A stretch of 64,000 nt of DNA from Hydractinia symbiolongicarpus (taxonomy: Eukaryota; Cnidaria; Hydrozoa; Anthoathecata; Hydractiniidae): positions 15,760,501 through 15,824,500 of the forward strand of contig NC_079882.1 in assembly GCF_029227915.1 (NCBI RefSeq). Reading direction: 5' to 3'. A program made the position numbers and the translations under genes. Within the stretch, counting starts at the first letter, position 1. Every line of letters begins with the position of its first letter. Positions 25,801 through 36,092 of this stretch are shown piece by piece. The notes beneath the pieces are model-generated. The model was given only the letters and a program-made list of their open reading frames with translations, had not been told where the DNA came from and did not search any database.

Positions 25801-28330
25801 AGGCCTTTATTAGACTGCAAAAGGCCATATTACAGCCTTTAAAGGACTGTGCACGTAGTTAGGAGTGTTGTAAGGCAACGGCGCTAATGAAAACGACTTT
25901 GGACGTTGTAGCGCATTGAGACTGAAAGGACTAGGTCAATGGTGACCTGCGCAGACCGGTGAAACCACGTGATTAACGTGTGAGGCCTTTATTAGACTGC
26001 AAAGGGCCATATTACAGCCTTTATAGGACTGTGCAGGTAGTTAAGAGTGTTCTAAGGCCACGGCGTCAATGAAAACGACTTGGGACGTTGTAGCGCATTG
26101 AGACTGTAAGGACTAGGCCGATGGTAACCTGCGCAGATAGGTGAAACCACGTGATTTACGTATGAAGCCTTTACTAGACTGCAAAAGGCCAAATTACAGC
26201 CTTTATAGGACTGTGCACGTAGTTAAGAGTGTCTTAAGGCAACGGCGCTAATGAAAACGACTTGAGACGTTGTAGCACATTGAGACTGGAAGGAATAGGC
26301 CAATGGAAACCTGCACAGGCAAATGGAACCACGTGATTTACGTGTGAGGCCTTTATTAGACTGCAAAAGGCCATATTACAGCCTTTATAGGACTGTGCAC
26401 GTAGTTAAGAGTGTTGTAAAGCAACAGCGCTAATGAAAACGACTTGAAAGTTTGTAGCGCATTGAGACTGGAACGACTAGTCCAATGGTAACGTGCACAG
26501 GCAGATGGAACCACGTGATTTACGTGTGAGGCCTCTATTAGACTGCAAAAGGCCAAATTACAGCCTTTATAGGACTGTGAACGTAGTTAAGAGAGTTCTA
26601 AGGCAACTTCGCCAATGGTGACCTGCGCAGACCGGTGAAACCACGTGATTAACCTGTGAGGCCTTTATTAGACTGCAAAGGGCCATATTACAGCCTTTAA
26701 AGGACTGTGCACGTAGTTAAGAGTGTTCTAAGGCAACTTCGCCAATGAAAATGACTTGGGACGTTGTAGCGCATTGAGACTGTAAGGACTAGGCCAATGG
26801 TAACCTACGCAGACAGGTGAAACCACGTGATTTACGTGTGAGGCCTTTATTACACTGCAAAAGGCCATATTACAGCCTTTATAGGACTGTGCACGTAGTT
26901 AAGAGTGTTGTAAAGCAACGGCGCCAATAAAAACGACTTGGGACGTTGTAGCGCATTGAGACTGTAAGGACTAGGCCAATGGTAACCTGCGCAGACAGGT
27001 GAAACCACGTGATTTACGTGTGAGGCCTTTATTAGACTGCAAAAGGCCATATTACAGCCTTTATAGGTATGTGCACGTAGTTAAGAGTGTTCTAAGACAA
27101 CTTCGCCAATGAAAACGACTTGGGACGGTGTAGTGCATTGAGACTGGAAGGAATAGTCAAATGGTAACCTGCGCAGGCAGATGGAACCATGTGATTTACG
27201 TGTGAGGCCTTTATTAGACTGCAAAAGGCCATATTACAGCCTTTATAGGACTGTGCACGTAGTTAAGAGTGTTCTAAGGCAACTTCGCTAATGAGAACGA
27301 CTTGGGACGTTGTAGCACATTGAGACTGGAAGGACTAGGCCAATGGTGACCTGCGCAGACCGGTGAAACCACGTGATTAACCTGTGAGGCCTTTATTAGA
27401 CTGCAAAGGGCCATATTACAGCCTTTATAGGACTGTGCACGTAGTTAAGAGTGTTCTAAGGCAACTTCGCCAATGAAAATGACTTGGGACGTTGTAGTGC
27501 ATTGAGACTGTAAGGACTAGGCCAATGGTAACCTACGCAGACAGGTGAAACCACGTGATTTACGTGTGAGGCCTTTATTACACTGCAAAATGCCATATTA
27601 CAGCCTTTATAGGACTGTGCACGTAGTTAAGAGTGTTGTAAAGCAACGGCGCCAATGAAAACGACTTGGGACGTTGTAGCGCATTGAGACTGTAAGGACT
27701 AGGCCAATGGTAACCTACGCAGACAGGTGAAACCACGTGATTTACGTGTGAGGCCTTTATTACACTGCAAAAGGCCATATTACAGCCTTTATAGGACTGT
27801 GCACGTAGTTAAGAGTGTTCTAAGGCAATTTTGCCAATGAAAACGACTTGGGACATTGTAGCGCATTGAGACTGTAAGGACTAGGCCAATGGTAACCTAC
27901 GCAGACAGGTGAAACCACGTAATTTACGTGTGAGGCCTTTATTAGACTGCAAAAGGCAAAATTACAGCCTTTATAGGACTGTGCACGTAGTTAAGAGTGT
28001 TGTAAATCAACGGCGCCAATGAAAACGACTTGGGACGTTGTAGCGCATTGAGACTGGAAGGACTAGGCCAATGGTAACCTGCGCAGACAGGTGAAACCAC
28101 GTGATTTACGTGTGAGGCCTTTATTAGACTGCAAAAGGCCATATTACAGCCTTTATAGGACTGTGCACGTAGTTAAGAGTGTTGTAAAGCAACGGCACCA
28201 ATGAAAACGACTTGGGACGTTGTAGCGCATTGAGACTGTAAGAACTAGGCCAATGGTAACCTGCGCAGACAGGTGAAACCACGTGATTTACGTGTGAGGC
28301 CTTTATTAGACTGCAAAAGGCCATATTACA
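16890..28330 (+). repeat. HOR block A2, main segment (near-identical copy of 361 to about 11,799)
   Basis: About 11.4 kb matches A1 at offset 16,529, changing to 16,531 at a 2-bp insertion (TTACTTGTG near 25,427). Only scattered differences were noticed, for example 3609/20,138, 8575/25,104, 8793/25,322, 10,738/27,269 and 11,434/27,956, so identity is clearly far higher than between neighbouring monomers. Such long near-identity implies recent block duplication. Confidence 0.85.
26551..26680 (+). repeat. Truncated 130-bp monomer, copy 2
   Basis: It has the same junction as copy 1 at offset 16,531 and the same flanking subtypes, so it is a duplicate of one event. Confidence 0.95.
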
Positions 28331-28348
28331 GCCTTTATAGGACTGTGC
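28317..28348. other. Junction of a four-monomer (728-bp) loss relative to A1
   Basis: Left of here A2 follows A1 11,782-11,8xx (AAAAGGCC); right of here it follows A1 12,5xx (GTGCACG, then GTGTCTTAAGG). Exactly 728 bp of A1, containing the GTGCAAGTAG and GGGCACGGCCC monomers, is missing. The same 728 bp is present in A3 at about 33,186-33,913, so A2 lost it. The join is in register and cannot be placed more finely because both parents agree across it. Confidence 0.75.
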
Positions 28349-30030
28349 ACGTAGTTAAGAGTGTCTTAAGGCAACGGCGCTAATGAAAACGACTTGAGAC
28401 GTTGTAGCACATTGAGACTGGAAGGATTACGCCAATGGTAACCTGCGCAGGCATGTGAAACCACGTGATTTACGTGTGAAGCCTTTATTAGACTGCAAAA
28501 GGCCATATTACAGCCTTTATAGGACTGTGCACGTAGTTAAGAGTGTTGTAAAGCAACGGCGCCAATGAAAACGACTTGGGACGTTGTAGTGCATTGAGAC
28601 TGGAAGGAATAGTCCAATGGTAACCTGCGCAGGCAGATGGAACCACGTGATTTACGTGTGAGGACTTTATTACACTGCAAAAGGCCATATTACAGCATTT
28701 ATAGGACTGTGCACGTAGTTAAGAGGGTTGTAAAGCAACGGCGCCAATGAAAACGACTTGGGACGTTGTAGCGCATTAAGACTGTAAGGACTAGGCCAAT
28801 GGTAACCTGCGCAGACAGGTGAAACCACGTGATTTACCTGTGAGGCCTTTATTAGACTGCAAAAGGCCATATTACAGCCTTTATAGGACTGTGCACGTAG
28901 TTAAGAGTGTTCTAAGGCAACTTCGCCAATAAAAACGACTTGGCACGTTGTAGCACATGGAGACTGGAAGGACAAGACCAATGATAACCTGCGCAGACAG
29001 GTGAAACTACGTGATTTACGTGTGAGGCCTTTATTAGACCGCAAAAGGCCAAATTACAGCCTTTATAGGACTGTGCAGGTAGTTAAGAGTGTTCTAAGGG
29101 CACGGCCCTAAGGAAAACCAATTGGAACGTTGTAGTGCATTGAGACTGGAAGGAATAGTCCAATGGTAACCTGCGCAGGCAGATGGAACCACGTGATTTA
29201 TGTGTGAGGACTTTATTAGACTGCAAAAGGCCATATTACAGCCTTTATAGGACTGTGCACGTAGTTAAGAGTGTTGTAAAGCAACGGCGCAAATGAAAAC
29301 GACTTGGGACGTTGTAGCGCATTGAGACTGGAAGGACTAGGTCAATGGTGACCTGCGCAGACCTGTGAAACCACGTGATAAACGTGTGAGGCCTTTATTA
29401 GACTGCAAAGGGCCATATTACAGCCTTTATAGGACTGTGCACGTAGTTAAGAGTGTCTTAAGGCAACGGCGCTAATGAAAACGACTTGAGACGTTGTAGC
29501 ACATTGAGACTGGAAGGATTACGCCAATGGTAACCTGCGCAGGCATGTGAAACCACGTGATTTACGTGTGAAGCCTTTATTAGACTGCAAAAGGCCATAT
29601 TACAGCCTTTATAGGACTGTGCACGTAGTTAAGAGTGTTGTAAAGCAACGGCGCCAATGAAAACGACTTGGGACGTTGTAGTGCATTGAGACTGGAAGGA
29701 ATAGTCCAATGGTAACCTGCGCAGGCAGATGGAACCACGTGATTTACGTATGAAGCCTTTGCTAGACTGCAAAAGGCCAAATTACAGCCTTTATAGGACT
29801 GTGCCCGTAGTTAAGAGTGTCTTAAGGCAACGGCGCTAATGAAAACGACTTGAGACGTTGTAGCACATTGAGGCTGGAAGGAATAGGCCAATGGAAACCT
29901 GCACAGGCAAATGGAACCACCTGATTTACGTGTGAGGCCTTTATTAGACTGCAAAAGGCCATATTACAGCCTTTATAGGACTGTGCACGTAGTTAAGAGT
30001 GTTGTAAAGCAACAGCGCTAATGAAAACGA
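28331..30030 (+). repeat. HOR block A2, last segment (copy of about 12,528-14,227, offset 15,803)
   Basis: Rare states shared with A1 include GGATTACGCC, GTGATAAACG, GGGCACGGCCC and GCCTTTGCTAG. One difference seen is GCCAATAAAAACG near 28,929 for GCCAATGAAAACG near 13,126. The match breaks inside a monomer near 30,033: A1 continues CTTGGGACG, this copy continues CTTGGAAGTTTG. Confidence 0.8.
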
Positions 30031-30487
30031 CTTGGAAGTTTGTAGCGCATTGAGACTGGAACGACTAGTCCAATGGTAACCTGCACAGGCAGATGGAACC
30101 ACGTGATTTACGTGTGAGGCCTCTATTAGACTGCAAAAGGCCAAATTACAGCCTTTATAGGACTGTGAACGTAGTTAAGAGAGTTCTAAGGCAACTTCGC
30201 CAATGAAAACGACTTGGGACGTTGTAGCGCATTGAGACTGTAAGGACTAGTCCAATGGAAACCTGCACAGGCAAATGGAACCACGTGATTTACGTGTGAG
30301 GCCTTTATTAGACTGCAAAAGGCCATAATGCAGCCTTTATAGGACTGTGGACGTAGTTAAGAGTGTTCTAAGGCAACTTCGCTAATGAAAACGACTTGGG
30401 ACGTTGTAGCACATTGAGACTGGAAAGACTAGGCCAATGGTGACCTGCGCAGACCGGTGAAACCACGTGATTAACCTGTGAGGCCTT
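30031..30487 (+). repeat. Segment shared with 35,621-36,077 (offset 5,590), holding the intact parent of the 130-bp monomer
   Basis: It carries the GGAACGACTAGTCC, GAGAGTTCTAAGG, GGCCATAATGCAG and GGAAAGACTAGG states in order. The GAGAGTTCT monomer is full length here, whereas its A1, A2 and A3 counterparts at 10,020, 26,551 and 31,595 are truncated to 130 bp. Confidence 0.75.
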
Positions 30488-30755
30488 TGCTAGACTGCAA
30501 AAGGCCAAATTACAGCCTTTATAGGACTGTGCCCGTAGTTAAGAGTGTCTTAAGGCAACGGCGCTAATGAAAACGACTTGAGACGTTGTAGCACATTGAG
30601 GCTGGAAGGAATAGGCCAATGGAAACCTGCACAGGCAAATGGAACCACCTGATTTACGTGTGAGGCCTTTATTAGACTGCAAAAGGCCATATTACAGCCT
30701 TTATAGGACTGTGCACGTAGTTAAGAGTGTTGTAAAGCAACAGCGCTAATGAAAA
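30483..30755 (+). repeat. Four-monomer step back (copy of 29,755 to about 30,027, offset 728)
   Basis: The uncommon GCCTTTGCTAG, GTGCCCGTAG, GAGGCTGG and CCACCTGATT states at 29,755-29,930 reappear in the same order from 30,483. The copy ends within a monomer between 30,743 and 30,761, where it switches to the CTTTGGACG subtype of 25,890. Confidence 0.8.
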
Positions 30756-31048
30756 CGACTTTGGACGTTGTAGCGCATTGAGACTGAAAGGACTAGATCA
30801 ATGGTGACCTGCGCAGACCGGTGAAACCCCGTGATTAACGTGTGAGGCCTTTATTAGACTGCAAAGGGCCATATTACAGCCTTTATAGGACTGTGCAGGT
30901 AGTTAAGAGTGTTCTAAGGCCACGGCGTCAATGAAAACGACTTGGGACGTTGTAGCGCATTGAGACTGTAAGGACTAGGCCGATGGTAACCTGCGCAGAT
31001 AGGTGAAACCACGTGATTTACGTATGAAGCCTTTACTAGACTGCAAAA

Positions 31049-31230
31049 GGCCAAATTACAGCCTTTATAGGACTGTGCACGTAGTTAAGAGTGTCTTAAG
31101 GCAACGGCGCTAATGAAAACGACTTGAGACGTTGTAGCACATTGAGACTGTAAGGACTAGGCCAATGGTAACCTGCGCAGATAGGTGAAACCACGTGATT
31201 TACGTATGAAGCCTTTACTAGACTGCAAAA
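31049..31230 (+). repeat. Added chimeric monomer in A3
   Basis: Its left half (GTGTCTTAAGG, GACTTGAGACG) is the same as in the following monomer, and its right half (GACTGTAAGGACTAGG, GCAGATAGG, GTATGAAGCC) is the same as in the preceding monomer. A2 lacks it at the matching place (after 26,187). This is what one in-register unequal exchange between neighbours leaves behind. Confidence 0.7.
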
Positions 31231-31594
31231 GGCCAAATTACAGCCTTTATAGGACTGTGCACGTAGTTAAGAGTGTCTTAAGGCAACGGCGCTAATGAAA
31301 ACGACTTGAGACGTTGTAGCACATTGAGACTGGAAGGAATAGGCCAATGGAAACCTGCACAGGCAAATGGAACCACGTGATTTACGTGTGAGGCCTTTAT
31401 TAGACTGCAAAAGGCCATATTACAGCCTTTATAGGACTGTGCACGTAGTTAAGAGTGTTGTAAAGCAACAGCGCTAATGAAAACGACTTGAAAGTTTGTA
31501 GCGCATTGAGACTGGAACGACTAGTCCAATGGCAACGTGCACAGGCAGATGGAACCACGTGATTTACGTGTGAGGCCTCTATTAGACTGCAAAA

Positions 31595-31724
31595 GGCCAA
31601 ATTACAGCCTTTATAGGACTGTGAACGTAGTTAAGAGAGTTCTAAGGCAACTTCGCCAATGGTGACCTGCGCAGACCGGTGAAACCACGTGATTAACCTG
31701 TGAGGCCTTTATTAGACTGCAAAG
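31595..31724 (+). repeat. Truncated 130-bp monomer, copy 3
   Basis: It has the same junction as copies 1 and 2, 5,044 bp after copy 2. The next monomer differs slightly from theirs (TTAAAAGG for TTTAAAGG near 31,742). Confidence 0.95.
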
Positions 31725-34700
31725 GGCCATATTACAGCCTTAAAAGGACTGTGCACGTAGTTAAGAGTGTTCTAAGGCAACTTCGCAAATGAAAATGAAT
31801 TGGGACGTTGTAGCGCATTGAGACTGTAAGGACTAGGCCAATGGTAACCTACGCAGACAGGTGAAACCACGTGATTTACGTGTGAGGCCTTTATTACACT
31901 GCAAAAGGCCATATTACAGCCTTTATAGGACTGTGCACGTAGTTAAGAGTGTTGTAAAGCAACGGCGCCAATAAAAACGACTTGGGACGTTGTAGCGCAT
32001 TGAGACTGTAAGGACTAGGCCAATGGTAACCTGCGCAGACAGGTGAAACCACGTGATTTACGTGTGAGGCCTTTATTAGACTGCAAAAGGCCATATTACA
32101 GCCTTTATAGGTATGTGCACGTAGTTAAGAGTGTTCTAAGACAACTTCGCCAATGAAAACGACTTGGGACGGTGTAGTGCATTGAGACTGGAAGGAATAG
32201 TCAAATGGTAACCTGCGCAGGCAGATGGAACCATGTGATTTACGTGTGAGGCCTTTATTAGACTGCAAAAGGCCATATTACAGCCTTTATAGGACTGTGC
32301 ACGTAGTTAAGAGTGTTCTAAGGCAACTTCGCTAATGAAAACGACTTGGGACGTTGTAGCACATTGAGACTGGAAGGACTAGGCCAATGGTGACCTGCGC
32401 AGACCGGTGAAACCACGTGATTAACCTGTGAGGCCTTTATTAGACTGCAAAGGGCCATATTACAGCCTTTATAGGACTGTGCACGTAGTTAAGAGTGTTC
32501 TAAGGCAACTTCGCCAATGAAAATGACTTGGGACGTTGTAGTGCATTGAGACTGTAAGGACTAGGCCAATGGTAACCTACGCAGACAGGTGAAACCACGT
32601 GATTTACGTGTGAGGCCTTTATTACACTGCAAAATGCCATATTACAGCCTTTATAGGACTGTGCACGTAGTTAAGAGTGTTGTAAAGCAACGGCGCCAAT
32701 GAAAACGACTTGGGACGTTGTAGCGCATTGAGACTGTAAGGACTAGGCCAATGGTAACCTACGCAGACAGGTGAAACCACGTAATTTACGTGTGAGGCCT
32801 TTATTAGACTGCAAAAGGCCATATTACAGCCTTTATAGGACTGTGCACGTAGTTAAGAGTGTTGTAAAGCAACGGCGCCAATGAAAACGACTTGGGACGT
32901 TGTAGCGCATTGAGACTGGAAGGACTAGGCCAATGGTAACCTGCGCAGACAGGTGAAACCACGTGATTTACGTGTGAGGCCTTTATTAGACTGCAAAAGG
33001 CCATATTACAGCCTTTATAGGACTGTGCACGTAGTTAAGAGTGTTGTAAAGCAACGGCACCAATGAAAACGACTTGGGACGTTGTAGCGCATTGAGACTG
33101 TAAGAACTAGGCCAATGGTAACCTGCGCAGACAGGTGAAACCACGTGATTTACGTGTGAGGCCTTTATTAGACTGCAAAAGGCCATATTACAGCCTTTAT
33201 AGGACTGTGCAAGTAGTTAAGAGTGTTCTAAGGCCACGGCGCTAAGGAAAACCATTTGGAACGTTGTAGTGCATTGAGACTGGAAGGACTAGGGCAATGG
33301 TAACCTACGCAGACAGGTAAAACCACGTGATTAACGTGTGAGGCCTTTATTAGACTGCAAAGGGCCATATTGCAGCCTTTATAGGACTGTGCACGTAGTT
33401 TAGAGTGTTCTAAGGCAACTTCGCCAATGAAAACGACTTGGGACTTTGTAGCGCATTGAGACTGTAAGGACTAGGCCAATGGTAACCTACGCAGACAGGT
33501 GAAACCACGTGATTTACGTGTGATGCATTTATTAGACTGCAAAAGGCCATATTACAGCCTTTATAGGACTGTGCAGGTAGTTAAGAGTGTTCTAAGGGCA
33601 CGGCCCTAAGGAAAACCACTTGGAACGTTGTAGTGCATTGAGACTGGAAGGAATAGTCCAATGGTAACCTGCGCAGGCAGATGGAACCACGTGATTTATG
33701 TGTGAGGACTTTATTAGACTGCAAAAGGCCATATTACAGCCTTTATAGGACTGTGCACGTAGTTAAGAGTGTTGTAAAGCAACGGCGCCAATGAAAACGA
33801 CTTAGGACGTTGTAGCGCATTGAGACTGGAAGGACTAGGTCAATGGTGACCTGCGCAGACCTGTGAAACCACGTGATAAACGTGTGAGGCCTTTATTAGA
33901 CTGCAAAGGGCCATATTACAGCCTTTATAGGACTGTGCACGTAGTTAAGAGTGTCTTAAGGCAACGGCGCTAATGAAAACGACTTGAGACGTTGTAGCAC
34001 ATTGAGACTGGAAGGATTACGCCAATGGTAACCTGCGCAGGCATGTGAAACCACGTGATTTACGTGTGAAGCCTTTATTAGACTGCAAAAGGCCATATTA
34101 CAGCCTTTATAGGACTGTGCACGTAGTTAAGAGTGTTGTAAAGCAACGGCGCCAATGAAAACGACTTGGGACGTTGTAGTGCATTGAGACTGGAAGGAAT
34201 AGTCCAATGGTAACCTGCGCAGGCAGATGGAACCACGTGATTTACGTGTGAGGACTTTATTACACTGCAAAAGGCCATATTACAGCATTTATAGGACTGT
34301 GCACGTAGTTAAGAGGGTTGTAAAGCAACGGCGCCAATGAAAACGACTTGGGACGTTGTAGCGCATTAAGACTGTAAGGACTAGGCCAATGGTAACCTGC
34401 GCAGACAGGTGAAACCACGTGATTTACCTGTGAGACCTTTATTAGACTGCAAAAGGCCATATTACAGCCTTTATAGGACTGTGCACGTAGTTAAGAGTGT
34501 TCTAAGGCAACTTCGCCAATGAAAACGACTTGGCACGTTGTAGCACATGGAGACTGGAAGGACTAGACCAATGATAACCTGCGCAGACAGGTGAAACTAC
34601 GTGATTTACGTGTGAGGCCTTTATTAGACCGCAAAAGGCCAAATTACAGCCTTTATAGGACTGTGCAGGTAGTTAAGAGTGTTCTAAGGGCACGGCCCTA

Positions 34701-35000
34701 AGGAAAACCAATTGGAACGTTGTAGTGCATTGAGACTGGAAGGAATAGTCCAATGGTAACCTGCGCAGGCAGATGGAACCACGTGATTTATGTGTGAGGA
34801 CTTTATTAGACTGCAAAAGGCCATATTACAGCCTTTATAGGACTGTGCACGTAGTTAAGAGTGTTGTAAAGCAACGGCGCCAATGAAAACGACTTGGGAC
34901 GTTGTAGCGCATTGAGACTGGAAGGACTAGGTCAATGGTGACCTGCGCAGACCTGTGAAACCACGTGATAAACGTGTGAGGCCTTTATTAGACTGCAAAG

Positions 35001-35166
35001 GGCCATATTGCAGCCTTTATAGGACTGTGCACGTAGTTTAGAGTGTTCTAAGGCAACTTCGCCAATGAAAACGACTTGGGACGTTGTAGCACATTGAGAC
35101 TGGAAGGATTACGCCAATGGTAACCTGCGCAGGCATGTGAAACCACGTGATTTACGTGTGATGCAT
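35001..35166 (+). repeat. Monomer with two patches copied from nine monomers upstream
   Basis: At 35,001-35,075 this copy has GGCCATATTGCAG, GTTTAGAG and TTCTAAGGCAACTTCG, and at 35,161 ATGCATTT. Both patches match 33,363 and 33,523 at an offset of exactly 1,638 bp (9 monomers). Between them GGATTACGCC and GGCATGTG keep the state of the A1 counterpart near 13,610-13,770. The ATGCATTT state is private to 33,523 and 35,161. Patchy gene conversion is the simplest reading. Confidence 0.6.
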
Positions 35167-35620
35167 TTATTAGACTGCAAAAGGCCATATTACAGCCTTT
35201 ATAGGACTGTGCACGTAGTTAAGAGTGTTGTAAAGCAACGGCGCCAATGAAAACGACTTGGGACGTTGTAGTGCATTGAGACTGGAAGGAATAGTCCAAT
35301 GGTAACCTGCGCAGGCAGATGGAACCAAGTGATTTACGTATGAAGCCTTTGCTAGACTGCAAAAGGCCAAATTACAGCCTTTATAGGACTGTGCACGTAG
35401 TTAAGAGTGTCTTAAGGCAACGGCGCTAATGAAAACGACTTGAGACGTTGTAGCACATTGAGACTGGAAGGAATAGGCCAATGGAAACCTGCACAGGCAA
35501 ATGGAACCACCTGATTTACGTGTGAGGCCTTTATTAGACTGCAAAAGGCCATATTACAGCCTTTATAGGACTGTGCACGTAGTTAGGAGTGTTGTAAAGC
35601 AACAGCGCTAATGAAAACGA

Positions 35621-36092
35621 CTTGGAAGTTTGTAGCGCATTGAGACTGGAACGACTAGTCCAATGGTAACCTGCACAGGCAGATGGAACCACGTGATTTA
35701 CGTGTGAGGCCTCTATTAGACTGCAAAAGGCCAAATTACAGCCTTTATAGGACTGTGAACGTAGTTAAGAGAGTTCTAAGGCAACTTCGCCAATGAAAAC
35801 GACTTGGGACGTTGTAGCGCATTGAGACTGTAAGGACTAGTCCAATGGAAACCTGCACAGGCAAATGGAACCACGTGATTTACGTGTGAGGCCTTTATTA
35901 GACTGCAAAAGGCCATAATGCAGCCTTTATAGGACTGTGGACGTAGTTAAGAGTGTTCTAAGGCAACTTCGCTAATGAAAACGACTTGGGACGTTGTAGC
36001 ACATTAAGACTGGAAAGACTAGGCCAATGGTGACCTGCGCAGACCGGTGAAACCACGTGATTAACCTGTGAGGCCTTTATTAGACTGCAAAG
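35621..36092 (+). repeat. End of A3: intact arrangement ancestral to the 130-bp deletion
   Basis: The order is the GAGAGTTCT monomer with full-length core (GCCAATG at 35,789), then the GGCCATAATGCAG monomer, whose second GCCAATG is at 36,023 and is followed by GTGACCTGCGCAGACCGG and CCTTTAAAGG. Joining at 35,789 and 36,023 removes 234 bp and yields the arrangement at 10,020-10,160. Confidence 0.8.

Larger units (their letters stand above)
30756..35620 (+). repeat. HOR block A3, third copy of about 9.35-14.2 kb of A1
   Basis: Relative to A2 the offset is 4,862, then 5,044 after one added monomer (31,049-31,230), then 4,862 again after one lost monomer (the GGCAATTTTGCC monomer, absent near 32,800), then 5,590 because A3 keeps the 728 bp that A2 lost. 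All offsets equal whole monomers plus the 130-bp monomer (for example 27 x 182 + 130 = 5,044). It includes the same truncated monomer at 31,595. Confidence 0.8.
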
